Part shown: in pieces, positions 51,074 to 61,825 of the stretch
Layout of the letters: every line of letters begins with the position of its first letter
Position numbering within the stretch: the first letter of the stretch is position 1
Origin: Bin80 sp965220365
GTDB lineage: Bacteria > Bacteroidota > Rhodothermia > Rhodothermales > Bin80
Direction of reading: 5' to 3'
DNA length: 64,000 bases
NCBI GenBank assembly: GCA_965220365.1
Contig: OZ244823.1
Coordinates: 868,001 to 932,000 of the forward strand
The notes under the pieces: generated by a model
What the model saw: only the letters and a program-made list of their open reading frames with translations
Databases searched by the model: none
Told to the model about the DNA's origin: nothing
Position numbers and translations under genes: made by a program

Positions 51074-53914
51074 ATGACAGCAGTGTTTAGATATTTTGGG
51101 CTCTTCTTGCTGGCATTTCTTTGTACGGCATCTGTTGCAAGTTCACAGGTAACGGTTCGGGGTACGGTTACCGATGGGGAAACCGCTACACCTCTGCCCG
51201 GCGTGACCGTTGCGGTTCGCGGGACTACACTTGGAACCACAACGGCCCTTGATGGAAGCTATATGCTTCAGGTCCCGATTTCCGATGCTACACTGGTATT
51301 CCGATTCATTGGATATCAAACCCAGGAACTGGCTCTGCCTTCAAACACGGAGGAACTCAACATCATCCTGATGCCGGCAATCTTTGGTTTGGATGAGGTT
51401 GTTATTGTGGGCTCGCGGCGCCAGCCCAGGCTCTTGAAAGATTCTGCAGTGCCGGTTGATGTACTGGGAGTTTCGGATCTGCAGTCATTGGGCACGACGG
51501 ACGTAGATCAGGTCCTGCGCTCACAGATCCCATCCTATAATCTTCAGAGCTATACGGGTGATGAAGCTGCCATTGTGCGTCCGGCTACGATGCGTGGCCT
51601 GCCGACCGATAATGTAATTATACTGGTAAACGGCAAGCGACGTCACCGGTCCGCCTCCATTGCACTTTCTGGAAGCGCGTTGAATAAGGGAGCACAGGGA
51701 CCGGATCTCAATATGATTCCAACGATTGCCTTGCGTCAATTGGAGATTCTTCGCGATGGTGCGACGGCCCAGTACGGTGCGGATGCTGTAGCTGGTGTGT
51801 TCAACCTGCAATTGCGGGAAGATCAACAGGGGGTGCGCTCTCTTTTACGGACGGGGCAGTATTCGAGAGGAGACGGACGCTATATCCATCTGGCAACGAA
51901 TGCGGGATTTTCTCTACCCAGGAACGGCTTCTTGAATCTAAGTGCTGAGTACAGGGATGTGCAGCCGACAGTTCGGAGTGTCCAACGCGAAGATGCAAGA
52001 ATACTGACCGAGCGAGGTTATCCCGTAAACAATCCTGCCCAGATTTGGGGAAGTGCTGATGTAAGCCATAGTGTTATCGGGTTCTTTAATTCGGGGCTGG
52101 ATTTAACCCCCAGGATCCGAGCCTATGCCTTTGGTGGCGGTGGACATAGAGAACAGGAATACGGCTTCTTTTTTCGCGCACCCGGTACGGAAACCGCTCG
52201 CAGCAGTGTGTTTCGCTTTGGTGAGGAACGCGCGGTCATTGACCTGAAGCCGGATCAGGGCCCCGACTGCAAAAATGATGACAGATTACCGGGACTGAAT
52301 GCTTCAAATCAGGAAGTCCAGGCGTTTATCTCGGAATTCCAGGGTGAGTGTTATTTGTTCAACGAGATGTTTCCGGGCGGATTTACGCCCCGGTTCAGAG
52401 GAGATATTTTTGATCTTAGTCTCACGGCAGGTTTACGTGGAGGTCAACAGGACGGACTGAATTGGGATGTCAGTGTAAGTGGTGCCCGGAGTCTCATTAA
52501 TTATTTCCTGTATAATTCAATCAATGCTTCTTTTGGCCCGGACACGCCGAATTCATTTAAGCCCCGCTCATATTTTCAGCAGGAAGCGGAGGTGTCTGCA
52601 GCTTTCTCAATTCCTTTGGCAATTCGGCAACTTTCTTCCCCGATTAACCTAGCCTGGGGGGCAACCTGGCGCACGGAAATTTTTGAAAGCCGGGCTGGAG
52701 ATCCACTTTCCTGGCAAGTGGGCCCCTATGTAGACCAGGGGTTCAGTGTTGGAGCGAATGGGTATCAAGGTCTGAACCCGATCTTTGCAGGTCGATGGGT
52801 ACGCCCGAACTTTGCCGTTTATGTTGATGCTGAGGCGGATTTTACCCAGCGACTCCTGGGCAATATTGCGGTGCGGTACGAAAATTATACTACTGATTTT
52901 GGAGGAACACTCAATGGGAAGGCAGCGGTTCTTTATCGGACAACCGATCGGATTTCGTTACGTGCGGCAGCAAGTACGGGATTTCGCGCACCGACTCCCG
53001 GACAAGCAAATCTGAATGTTTTCCGAACGACCGGATTTTCGAAAGAAAAAGGGCTCATTGAGGTGGGCCTCTTACCGTCAACGCATCCAATCGCGGAAGC
53101 GCTGGGAGGCGAACTCCTGACGCCTGAGCTTGCACGCAGTATATCGTCAGGATTGATCATCGAGCTTCGGGAAGGTCTCACATTGACTGCTGACTTTTTT
53201 AATATCAAATTAGAGGACCGACTTTCACTCACAGGCAATATTCCAATCACGGACGAGGTCGTGCGGATTATAGATTCGAAGGATCTATTAGGGGGGATTA
53301 CCAACATCCGGGAAGTCCGATTTTACTCGAACGATTTCAGTACGCGCACCAATGGGTTGGATGTTTTATTAGCAGGGGATCATGAATGGAGTCGTACGCA
53401 TGCTTCTTTCGGGAGCATTGCATGGAACTGGACGGCTACGAAGCTTACTCATTTTACACCCCCGAGGGAGATCACCAGTTTTCTGGGTGAGACCCTTGAG
53501 ACTCCCCTGACACTTGGCTTACTTACTCGACAGCGACGGATCGAGCTTGAACGACTGAATCCAAGACACCGTATTGTGGTGACCTACCGACAGGTAGCGA
53601 ACCAGTGGTCTGGACTGTTGCGTGTAAACTGGTTTGACGGTTGGCAGCAGTGTCGCTTCGGCAGTTCTACATGCCGCGTAGACGGGATAGAGGTTCTAGA
53701 CGAATTCCCGAGCTCTTGGATTCTTGATGCCGAGATCGGATATGCTCCCCATGATTCCTGGACGATTACCTTTGGTATCAGTAACGTGTTTGATGTTGTT
53801 CGAAAGGCACATATTCAGGAAAGTCTCCGACAGGGAAATCTTGCCCCTCGCAGCTCTCCAATTGACCCAAACGGAACGGGCTTGTATTTGCGAATCACAT
53901 CGCATCTCTATTGA
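51074..53914 (+). CDS. TonB-dependent receptor 2
   Basis: 946 residues. A signal peptide (LFLLAFLCTASVASSQ) precedes a carboxypeptidase-regulatory-like domain (VRGTVTDGETATPLPGVTVA, FRFIGYQTQEL). The TonB-box-like GLDEVVIVG leads into the plug (VDQVLRSQIPSYNLQSY, MIPTIALRQLEILRDGATAQ, YGADAVAGVFNLQL). The barrel ends LYLRITSHLY. Sequence and size differ from the first receptor, so it probably takes a different ligand. It is divergent from the LRR gene across 173 bp with a TATAAA box near 51007. The PSD1/DUF1501 series follows after 216 bp with no gene between. Confidence 0.92.
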   Translation: MTAVFRYFGLFLLAFLCTASVASSQVTVRGTVTDGETATPLPGVTVAVRGTTLGTTTALDGSYMLQVPISDATLVFRFIGYQTQELALPSNTEELNIILMPAIFGLDEVVIVGSRRQPRLLKDSAVPVDVLGVSDLQSLGTTDVDQVLRSQIPSYNLQSYTGDEAAIVRPATMRGLPTDNVIILVNGKRRHRSASIALSGSALNKGAQGPDLNMIPTIALRQLEILRDGATAQYGADAVAGVFNLQLREDQQGVRSLLRTGQYSRGDGRYIHLATNAGFSLPRNGFLNLSAEYRDVQPTVRSVQREDARILTERGYPVNNPAQIWGSADVSHSVIGFFNSGLDLTPRIRAYAFGGGGHREQEYGFFFRAPGTETARSSVFRFGEERAVIDLKPDQGPDCKNDDRLPGLNASNQEVQAFISEFQGECYLFNEMFPGGFTPRFRGDIFDLSLTAGLRGGQQDGLNWDVSVSGARSLINYFLYNSINASFGPDTPNSFKPRSYFQQEAEVSAAFSIPLAIRQLSSPINLAWGATWRTEIFESRAGDPLSWQVGPYVDQGFSVGANGYQGLNPIFAGRWVRPNFAVYVDAEADFTQRLLGNIAVRYENYTTDFGGTLNGKAAVLYRTTDRISLRAAASTGFRAPTPGQANLNVFRTTGFSKEKGLIEVGLLPSTHPIAEALGGELLTPELARSISSGLIIELREGLTLTADFFNIKLEDRLSLTGNIPITDEVVRIIDSKDLLGGITNIREVRFYSNDFSTRTNGLDVLLAGDHEWSRTHASFGSIAWNWTATKLTHFTPPREITSFLGETLETPLTLGLLTRQRRIELERLNPRHRIVVTYRQVANQWSGLLRVNWFDGWQQCRFGSSTCRVDGIEVLDEFPSSWILDAEIGYAPHDSWTITFGISNVFDVVRKAHIQESLRQGNLAPRSSPIDPNGTGLYLRITSHLY

Positions 53915-54130
53915 TGAGCCTGGTTTTTAAGAAGGCTCTACTTTGATACGATTACCCACATCGTAGCCCGGAAGTAATCCATCAGAGCTGTATTAGATCG
54001 GGGTTCTACATCTGAGCACTTGCCGATGTGATGCCGTAGGGGACCTGATTGCACAAGTCGTATGCGGCCCAACCATTCAGCTCTGCGTTGTAAATTATAG
54101 GTTCAGTGTCCATGAAACCTAAATCAACCC

Positions 54131-57100
54131 GTGTCCATTTTCCGGTTCACCTGGCCCTTGGTCCTCCTTCTTCTGGCAGCTTGCAGTCAATCATTGTCTG
54201 ATCCATCTGACCTGCCGGCCACCGTAGACTATAATTGGCATATCAAACCGATCCTGTCGGATCGCTGCTACAAGTGTCATGGCCCGGATGACCAGGTTCG
54301 GAAGGCAGAGTTGCGGCTTGATACACGTGAGGGAGCCTACGGAATCAGTAGGGAAGACTCGACCCTTCGGATCATTACTCCAGGCAATGCTGCTGCCAGT
54401 CTCCTGATGAAACACATCACCAGTGAGGATCCGAAACGGCGCATGCCTCCGCCGGAGAGCAATTTATCCCTCTCCCAGCGGGAGATTGCACTTATTGAGC
54501 AATGGATTGATCAGGGTGCCACTTGGAAGCCGCACTGGGCTTTCATCCCTCCGGCAGAGCCGATTCTTCCCGAGGTAGATCATGACGATTGGGCTCGCGG
54601 GCCGATTGACTACTTTATTTTGCAAAAGATCGAATCTGCGGGACTGTCTCCATCAAGCGAGGCAAGTCGCGCCAAGCTGCTTCGTCGTGTAACGTTCGAT
54701 TTAACAGGCCTGCCACCAACCCCAGCTGAACTGGATGCTTTTCAGGAAGATCACCATTCTGATGCCTATGAACGCGTTGTAGATCAGCTTCTGGCGCGTC
54801 CTGCATACGGAGAACGTATGACCTCTATGTGGCTGGATGTCGCTCGTTACGCGGATACACATGGATATCAGGATGATCGGCCGAGAACCATGTGGCCGTG
54901 GCGCGACTGGGTGGCGCGTGCATTTAACGCAAATCTTCCGTACGATGATTTCGTGACATGGCAGATCGCTGGTGATTTGCTGCCGGACGCGACATTCGAT
55001 CAGCGGCTTGCAACCGGATTTAATCGTAACCATGCGATCACCCAAGAGGGAGGTGTAGTCGCAGAGGAATATCTGACTGAGTATGCTGCAGATCGCACTA
55101 ATACCACTGCGACTGCATTTCTGGGGCTTACTATGGAGTGTGCCAGATGCCATGATCACAAGTACGACCCAATTCTGCAGGAAGAATACTACAGCATGTT
55201 CGCATTCTTCAATGGTGTAGATGAGCAGGCGCAGATCAGTTATTTCGACCTCTCACCGAAGCCCTCGATACGGCTCGAAGATCCAGAGCTGGAAGCCTCT
55301 ATCCTGCAAACAGAGGCAAGCATTGACTCACTCGAACGAGTGATTGCCTCCTGGCCTCAACCCTCCCCGCTGCCTGAGTGGATGCCGGACCCTGCCACCA
55401 CGATAGAGTCTGCGCTTCTGACTTTTCTGCCCTTGGAAACCCTTACTTCTCTTGCACATGCTGACGCGATGGCTAATACGGGGCTCGAAAAAATACTTGA
55501 CCCGCCGGTGGTTATCCGTGGAAAGCAAGGCGGGGCATTTGAATTTGATGGACAAAATTTTTTAAACCTCGGGCTGGAGGCTGATTTTGAGTGGTTTAAC
55601 CGGTTTTCTTTAAGTACATGGGTGCTTGCGAAAGATCAAACCAAAGATGTCGCCCTGCTCTCCAAGCGAAATGGTGAGCAGAAACGCGGTGGCTATGATC
55701 TCGCGCGGACAAAAGAGGGCCGGCTTCGGCTCCGGCTAATTCACGATGGGGAGCATCAAATTTCTGTCGAATCAACCCGTACATTTTTTCCAAATACCTG
55801 GGTTCATGTTTCCGCTACGTATGATGGAAGTGGACGGGCAGAGGGCGTACATTTGTACCTGGACGGCATACGAAGTGGGGTTCGTGTTCTCGAGGACACA
55901 CTTGAGCGTGAAAGTATTCTGAATGGAAATGGACTCCTGGCAGGTCATTGGACTCCCCGGAATCGTACGATTGACGAGATTGAGGGGATGACCGGTGGGG
56001 CTTTGGATGAGCTGTATGTACATGCCAGGGCACTCACTGATATTGAAGTTGCCTATCTGGCAGGACAGGTTCCCCTTCCCCAGGCTCCCCATCACTACCG
56101 GACCCATTACGATCATGCGTTCCAGGCAGCGAACATGGCGTTAGACAGCCTGCGGCGCAGCATCAGGCGGATCCCGAACGTAATGATCATGGAAGAGATG
56201 CCCACTCCGCGCACGACGCACGTTCTGGATCGTGGCGCCTATGATGCACCGTTGGATTCGGTCGGTCCAGCGACCCCGGCCGCGATCCTTCCGTTTCCTG
56301 AGGACCTTCCACGTAATCGATTAGGCTTGGCACAGTGGCTGACCCATCAAAAAAATCCTCTGACTGCACGCGTTGCGGTGAATCGCTTCTGGCAACTACT
56401 CTTTGGAGAAGGTCTGGTAAGCACACCGGAAGATTTTGGGAATCAGGGCGCTCTGCCTTCTCACCCGGAATTGCTTGATTATCTGGCAATAACATTTGTC
56501 GAGTCAGGATATGACGTCAAAGCACTCATCAAGGAGATCGTCATGTCCTCCACGTACCGACAGAGCAATCAGGTTACGCGGATCCTTCAGCAGCGGGATC
56601 CAGACAACCTTCTATTGGCCCGCGCCCCCCGGAAGCGGCTATCTGCTGAAATGGTACGGGATAATGCACTGTCGGTGAGTGGTCTACTCAACCCGGCACT
56701 GGGTGGCGAACCTGTCCGCCCCTACCAACCAGTAGGCCTCTGGAGAGCACTTGCCAATCAGATCGGCGAAAATCGTTATCGACCCGGTCCAGATATGCAC
56801 CGGCGCAGCCTCTATACATACTGGAAGCGTACGATCCCACCACCGTCAATGCTGACCTTTGATGCTCCTGAGCGCTCCATTTGCACCGTAGAGCGGCAGA
56901 CGACGGCCACTCCATTACAGTCTCTGGTGCTTTTGAATGACCCACAGTACGTGGAAGCAGCCCGTGCGTTGGCTTCTCGTGTCTATGAATCATTGGACGA
57001 GCGGCAGCAGATCGCAACGGCATTTCGTTGGCTGACCTCCAGGATGCCGGACGAGGTAGAATTAAACGCTTTGTTAGACCTGTTCCGGGAACAGGTCACT

Positions 57101-57247
57101 GAGTTTGAACAGGACCCTTCTAGTGCACGGGATTTGGTTTCCGTTGGGATCAGTCCACTCCGGCGGGATGCAAAAGTTGTGCAACTGGCGGCGATGACCG
57201 TTGTAACTAGTACAATCATGAATCTTGATGAAGCCCAATACCGATGA
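54131..57247 (+). CDS. PSD1-type cytochrome lipoprotein, copy 1 (PSCyt1-DUF1549-LamG-DUF1553)
   Basis: 1038 residues from a GTG. A lipoprotein signal ends at LLLLAAC (C18). A haem-binding CYKCH motif is at 46-50 in a planctomycete-type cytochrome domain (about 30-120). DUF1549 follows (FDLTGLPPTPAELDAF, LDVARYADTHGYQDDR), with a second CxxCH in MECARCHDHKYDPI. A LamG/concanavalin-like insert (about 440-640) precedes DUF1553 (RNRLGLAQWLTHQKNPLTAR, STYRQSNQVTR, TPLQSLVLLNDPQY). The function of the family is unproven; it is always paired with DUF1501. An ATG at 54112 is one base out of frame. Its stop overlaps the DUF1501 start as ATGA. Confidence 0.88.
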   Translation: MSIFRFTWPLVLLLLAACSQSLSDPSDLPATVDYNWHIKPILSDRCYKCHGPDDQVRKAELRLDTREGAYGISREDSTLRIITPGNAAASLLMKHITSEDPKRRMPPPESNLSLSQREIALIEQWIDQGATWKPHWAFIPPAEPILPEVDHDDWARGPIDYFILQKIESAGLSPSSEASRAKLLRRVTFDLTGLPPTPAELDAFQEDHHSDAYERVVDQLLARPAYGERMTSMWLDVARYADTHGYQDDRPRTMWPWRDWVARAFNANLPYDDFVTWQIAGDLLPDATFDQRLATGFNRNHAITQEGGVVAEEYLTEYAADRTNTTATAFLGLTMECARCHDHKYDPILQEEYYSMFAFFNGVDEQAQISYFDLSPKPSIRLEDPELEASILQTEASIDSLERVIASWPQPSPLPEWMPDPATTIESALLTFLPLETLTSLAHADAMANTGLEKILDPPVVIRGKQGGAFEFDGQNFLNLGLEADFEWFNRFSLSTWVLAKDQTKDVALLSKRNGEQKRGGYDLARTKEGRLRLRLIHDGEHQISVESTRTFFPNTWVHVSATYDGSGRAEGVHLYLDGIRSGVRVLEDTLERESILNGNGLLAGHWTPRNRTIDEIEGMTGGALDELYVHARALTDIEVAYLAGQVPLPQAPHHYRTHYDHAFQAANMALDSLRRSIRRIPNVMIMEEMPTPRTTHVLDRGAYDAPLDSVGPATPAAILPFPEDLPRNRLGLAQWLTHQKNPLTARVAVNRFWQLLFGEGLVSTPEDFGNQGALPSHPELLDYLAITFVESGYDVKALIKEIVMSSTYRQSNQVTRILQQRDPDNLLLARAPRKRLSAEMVRDNALSVSGLLNPALGGEPVRPYQPVGLWRALANQIGENRYRPGPDMHRRSLYTYWKRTIPPPSMLTFDAPERSICTVERQTTATPLQSLVLLNDPQYVEAARALASRVYESLDERQQIATAFRWLTSRMPDEVELNALLDLFREQVTEFEQDPSSARDLVSVGISPLRRDAKVVQLAAMTVVTSTIMNLDEAQYR

Positions 57248-58704
57248 ATGACCTGATCTACGATGTCGGATGTCAGATGAACCGCCGCCATTTCTTTTCG
57301 AAACTCAGTCTTGGAATCAGCGGCGCGGCTCTCGCATCTCTGATGGGATGCGGGCATACATCTGACCAATTGGCTGCAAGCTCAGGCTTCCAGGGGGTTT
57401 TGAACTCCCCACATCTTGCTCCCAAAGCACGCAGGGTGATTTATCTTTTTCAAAGTGGAGGTCCTTCGCAGCTGGAGCTCTTTGATTATAAGCCTGACCT
57501 GCATCTGCGACGAGGACAGGACCTGCCAGAGTCGATTCGAATGGGACAGCGTCTGACCGGCATGACGGCCTATCAGAACTCTCTTCCTTTGGCCCCTACG
57601 ATCTATCCATTTGCCCAGCATGGAAACAGCGGCGCATGGATCAGTGATCTACTTCCGTATACCTCCGAGATTGCCGACGAACTCTGTATTGTGCGGTCTA
57701 TGTATACAGAGGCGATCAACCATGATCCGGCCATCACATTTTTTCAGACGGGGTCGCAGCAACCGGGCCGCCCAAGTATGGGTGCCTGGCTGAGTTATGG
57801 TCTGGGTAGTGCCAATGAAGATTTACCCACCTTTTGCGTCCTGCTGTCTCGTGGACTCCAACGTCCGCAGCCAATCTATTCCCGTTTGTGGGGGAACGGG
57901 TTTCTAGCGGCTCTGCATCAGGGTGTCCAGTTTCGTTCGGGCGCAGATCCGGTCCTGTACCTCAATAATCCACCTGGCCTTGATGCCGAGGACCGGCGCA
58001 GTATGCTCCGGCATTTGGCTCACCTGAACGAAATGCACTATCAGACGAGCGGGGACCCTGCAGTCCAGTCCCGGATTGCCCAGTATGAAATGGCGTATCG
58101 GATGCAAACATCGGTGCCGGATGTCACGGACCTGTCGGATGAACCTGAGTCCACCTTTGATCTCTACGGAGAAGCGGCCCGCACTCCCGGAACGTACGCG
58201 GCTAATTGCCTTCTGGCCCGGCGCCTAGCCGAGCGCGACGTACGTTTCGTTCAGCTTTATCACATGGGATGGGATCAGCACGGAAACCTGCCCAAAGACA
58301 TTGCACTGCAATGCAAGGATACGGACCAGCCATCTGCAGCATTGGTCACAGATTTGAAACAGCGGGGACTGCTGGAAGATACCCTGGTGATCTGGGGTGG
58401 GGAGTTTGGTCGTACCAATTATTCGCAGGGCACACTCACGGAAACCAACTATGGTCGTGACCACCATCCAAGATGTTTTACGATCTGGATGGCAGGAGGT
58501 GGAGTCAAGCCGGGACTCACGTACGGAACCACGGATGAACTGGGATACAACATCACAGAAAACCCGGTTCATGTCCACGACTTCCAGGCAACTGTGCTTC
58601 ATCTCCTCGGGATTGAACACGAACGGCTTACCTTCCGACATCAGGGACGCCGATATCGATTGACAGACGTACATGGTCATGTTGTTAAGGATCTTCTGGC
58701 CTGA
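57244..58704 (+). CDS. DUF1501 protein, copy 1, Tat-exported
   Basis: 486 residues. A Tat-like signal NRRHFFSKLSLGISGAALAS lies behind an 11-residue leader, and ends near MGCG, which could be a lipobox. DUF1501 motifs: VIYLFQSGGPSQLELFDYKP, EAINHDPAITFFQTGSQQPG, GMGWDQHGNLP-like region, IWGGEFGRTNYSQG, and GRDHHPRCFTIWMAGGGVKPG. The domain is sulfatase/alkaline-phosphatase-like. It is coupled to the preceding PSD1 gene by ATGA and overlaps the following one by 32 bp. It probably acts in the periplasm or on the surface with its PSD1 partner. Confidence 0.88.
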   Translation: MNDLIYDVGCQMNRRHFFSKLSLGISGAALASLMGCGHTSDQLAASSGFQGVLNSPHLAPKARRVIYLFQSGGPSQLELFDYKPDLHLRRGQDLPESIRMGQRLTGMTAYQNSLPLAPTIYPFAQHGNSGAWISDLLPYTSEIADELCIVRSMYTEAINHDPAITFFQTGSQQPGRPSMGAWLSYGLGSANEDLPTFCVLLSRGLQRPQPIYSRLWGNGFLAALHQGVQFRSGADPVLYLNNPPGLDAEDRRSMLRHLAHLNEMHYQTSGDPAVQSRIAQYEMAYRMQTSVPDVTDLSDEPESTFDLYGEAARTPGTYAANCLLARRLAERDVRFVQLYHMGWDQHGNLPKDIALQCKDTDQPSAALVTDLKQRGLLEDTLVIWGGEFGRTNYSQGTLTETNYGRDHHPRCFTIWMAGGGVKPGLTYGTTDELGYNITENPVHVHDFQATVLHLLGIEHERLTFRHQGRRYRLTDVHGHVVKDLLA

Positions 58705-61700
58705 GAGCTTGCGTCTTGTAGGTTGTCTACTGTTGCTTGTGAGTATGGGATGCGGTCGTGCATCCCATACCGATCATACGGCGCTTCCAGAGGTTGTTGA
58801 TTACAATTTTCATATCCGTCCCATCCTTTCTGACCGCTGTTATGCCTGTCATGGACCCGATGCCAATGCCCGACAGGCCGATTTGCGTCTGGATGAGGAA
58901 TCTGTAGCAAAGCAGAAAAAATTAACCTCGGGCGGATATGCCATCGTTCCGGGAAGTCTCAGAAAAAGCCGTCTGTATTCTCGGATTCGTTCCGAGGATG
59001 CAGAGTTCCAGATGCCTCCGCCGGAGTCGAATCTTTCCCTGTCGGATCACGAGATTGCTCTGATTGCCCGCTGGATTGATCAGGGGGCTGAGTGGAAGCC
59101 TCACTGGAGTTTTCTCACACCAACGCATTCCGATCTGCCTCCAGTCAAACAATCGGACTGGCCAAATAATGCAATTGACTACTTCATTTTATCGAATCTT
59201 GAACAACAGGGGTTCGCTCCCTCCATGGAGGCGCCACGAAGTACCATCCTTCGACGGGTCACCCTCGATCTGACGGGGCTCCCTCCGACGCTGGAGCAGC
59301 TGGATGCCTTCCTGTCAGACACCTCTTCAAATGCCTACGAGAAGGTGGTGGATCGGCTATTGGATTCACCGGCCTACGGAGAGCATATGGCTTCGGCGTG
59401 GCTTGATATTGCCAGATATGCAGATACACACGGCTATCAGAATGATCGGGATCGCTATGTATGGCCATGGCGTGACTGGGTGGTGAGCGCATACAACCAA
59501 AACCTGCCATTCAATGAATTTGGGATGTGGCAGCTTGCAGGCGATCTGTTGCCGGATGCGACTCCAGAGCAACGGCTTGCCACGACCTTTAACCGGAATC
59601 ACCGGCAGACCAATGAGGGAGGAAGTATAGAGGAAGAGTTTCGGACCGAGTATGTGGCGGACCGCGTCAATACGCTTGGGACTGCGTTCATGGGCCTGAC
59701 GCTTGAGTGCGCACGGTGTCATGATCACAAGTATGATCCGATCACGCAGGGCAATTACTATGGGCTCTTTGCCTTTTTCAATAATGTAGACGAGTCGGGG
59801 CAGACTTCTCATTTTACCGATGCCGTGCCGGTTCCGGCAATGGACCTGCCACATCCGGATCAGAAGGAGGAACTGGATCGTTTAGCTCGGGAAATCAAGG
59901 CAGCGGAGCGCGCTGTTGCAGACCTGACGGAAGCATCAAGAGCACGCTTTGAATCCTGGGGTTCGTCCGTACCCACTGGCTCTCAATCCCCTCCCATCCT
60001 TCGGTGTGATTTTGAAGCTCTGAATGGAGAAACCCTCCAGTGTGATGGAAACAGGAGGGCAGAGGCTGTCTTTAGTCCGACCGTGGTGCCCGGCCATACC
60101 GGCAATGCGATGGCTTTTGATGGCGAGAGCGGTTTCCTGTTTACGGATGTAGGAGAATTTGAGCGGACCACGCCGTTTTCGATCAGTATCTGGATCAACC
60201 CCGGGGAGGAGACGGGGCTGATCATCCACCGGACACAGGCCGCCCTTGATGCAGGCAGCCGGGGCTGGGAGCTGGCACTTGATCAGGGTCACCTGGTCGC
60301 ACAACTGGCCCATATGTGGCCTGAAAACTCCGTGCGCATTCAAACAACCGGTACCGTCCCACTCGGGGACTGGACACATGTTGCAATGACGTATGATGGA
60401 TCCAGTCGCGCGGATGGTCTACGTCTCTACATAGGTGGTCTTCCCGCTGAGGTTGAGGTTATTCGTGATGGCCTGACGCGTCATATCACGTATGAAAAAA
60501 TGGAGGTGCCGCTTCAGATTGGGTACCGATTCAGAGATAGCGGGTTGCGGGATGGGGCGGTGGATGAACTGGAATTGTATGATCGCTTTCTGTATGGTTT
60601 CGAGATTGCCCGGCTGGCCGGGAACCAGGACGCACCACTGGATTCAGAGGACCTGTTCCGATGGTATCTTGCCCATGAGGTAACTCCATGGCAACGCTCA
60701 CATGCGATCCTCCAGGATCTGCGCGAAGAGGAGAATACACTCCTGAAAGACATCCCGGAAATCATGGTCATGCAGGAGATGCACATACCGCGCTCAGCAT
60801 ACATCCTGGAACGTGGTCAGTACGATGCCCTGGGTGCACAAGTTGACGCGCACACGCCAGAGGCCATTCTGCCGCTGCCTGATCACCTGCCGCGAAATCG
60901 GCTCGGATTGGCAGAGTGGCTTTTCAGTCCTGAGCATCCTCTCACCGCGCGTGTTGCGGTGAACCGGTACTGGCAAAAATATTTCGGGACAGGGATTGTG
61001 CCAACGCCCGAAGATTTTGGGCGGCAGGGTGCACTGCCATCATTCCCGGAGCTCCTTGACTATCTGGCGACAACCTTCATAGAGTCTGGATGGGATATCA
61101 AAGCGATGCAGCGACTGATCGTAACCAGTGCCACGTATCGGCAGCAATCCGAACCTACTGCTGAACTTTTGGCATTTGATCCAGAAAATGTGCAATTGGC
61201 TCGGGGGCCCCGGCTTCGTCTGAGTGCCGAAATGGTTCGTGATCAGGCGCTCGCAGTCAGTGGGTTACTTGACCGAACCTTAGGGGGACCTGCCGTTAAG
61301 CCGTACCAGCCGGAGGGACTCTGGGAAGAGAAGTCCGGGGTCCGGTATGATCAGGGCTCGGGTAGAGACCTCTATCGGCGCACACTGTATACGTTCTTTA
61401 AGCGTACCTCGCCGCCCCCTTCGCTGATCACGTTCGATATGCCGACACGGGCGCAGTGTGTACTGCGCCGCCAGCGCACTGCGACTCCCATGCAGGCCTT
61501 GATTCTGTTGAATGACCCCCAATATGTGGAGGCTGCGCGCCATCTATCTGCCCGAATGTTGAAAAAGGGGACGCTCGAGGAGCAGATTCAGCTGGGATTT
61601 CGGGTGTTGACGGGGCGAAGTCCAACGCCCCCCGAAACGCAGACCCTCAAAGCACTGTACCAGGAGCAGTTCGAAATTTTTTCCCGGAACCCGGAGTCCG

Positions 61701-61825
61701 CAAGACAATTATTGGAGACTGGGGAATCTCCTCTGGAACAGGGACTGAACCCTGCGCAGTGGGCCGCGCATACCATGATTGCGAGTACACTGTTATCTTT
61801 TGATGAGTCAATTGAGAAATATTGA
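58673..61825 (+). CDS. PSD1-type cytochrome lipoprotein, copy 2
   Basis: 1050 residues. Start at 58673 (ATG 58679 is an alternative) inside the preceding gene. The lipoprotein signal ends LLLLVSMGC (C27). The haem motif CYACH is at 56-60. DUF1549 has LDLTGLPPTLEQLDAFL and LDIARYADTHGYQNDR with CARCHDHKYDPI. A LamG-like insert (about 440-640) precedes DUF1553 (RNRLGLAEWLFSPEHPLTAR, TPMQALILLNDPQY). It has the same domain order as copy 1 but is clearly diverged, most in the LamG part. Its stop overlaps the next start. Confidence 0.88.
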   Translation: MVMLLRIFWPESLRLVGCLLLLVSMGCGRASHTDHTALPEVVDYNFHIRPILSDRCYACHGPDANARQADLRLDEESVAKQKKLTSGGYAIVPGSLRKSRLYSRIRSEDAEFQMPPPESNLSLSDHEIALIARWIDQGAEWKPHWSFLTPTHSDLPPVKQSDWPNNAIDYFILSNLEQQGFAPSMEAPRSTILRRVTLDLTGLPPTLEQLDAFLSDTSSNAYEKVVDRLLDSPAYGEHMASAWLDIARYADTHGYQNDRDRYVWPWRDWVVSAYNQNLPFNEFGMWQLAGDLLPDATPEQRLATTFNRNHRQTNEGGSIEEEFRTEYVADRVNTLGTAFMGLTLECARCHDHKYDPITQGNYYGLFAFFNNVDESGQTSHFTDAVPVPAMDLPHPDQKEELDRLAREIKAAERAVADLTEASRARFESWGSSVPTGSQSPPILRCDFEALNGETLQCDGNRRAEAVFSPTVVPGHTGNAMAFDGESGFLFTDVGEFERTTPFSISIWINPGEETGLIIHRTQAALDAGSRGWELALDQGHLVAQLAHMWPENSVRIQTTGTVPLGDWTHVAMTYDGSSRADGLRLYIGGLPAEVEVIRDGLTRHITYEKMEVPLQIGYRFRDSGLRDGAVDELELYDRFLYGFEIARLAGNQDAPLDSEDLFRWYLAHEVTPWQRSHAILQDLREEENTLLKDIPEIMVMQEMHIPRSAYILERGQYDALGAQVDAHTPEAILPLPDHLPRNRLGLAEWLFSPEHPLTARVAVNRYWQKYFGTGIVPTPEDFGRQGALPSFPELLDYLATTFIESGWDIKAMQRLIVTSATYRQQSEPTAELLAFDPENVQLARGPRLRLSAEMVRDQALAVSGLLDRTLGGPAVKPYQPEGLWEEKSGVRYDQGSGRDLYRRTLYTFFKRTSPPPSLITFDMPTRAQCVLRRQRTATPMQALILLNDPQYVEAARHLSARMLKKGTLEEQIQLGFRVLTGRSPTPPETQTLKALYQEQFEIFSRNPESARQLLETGESPLEQGLNPAQWAAHTMIASTLLSFDESIEKY

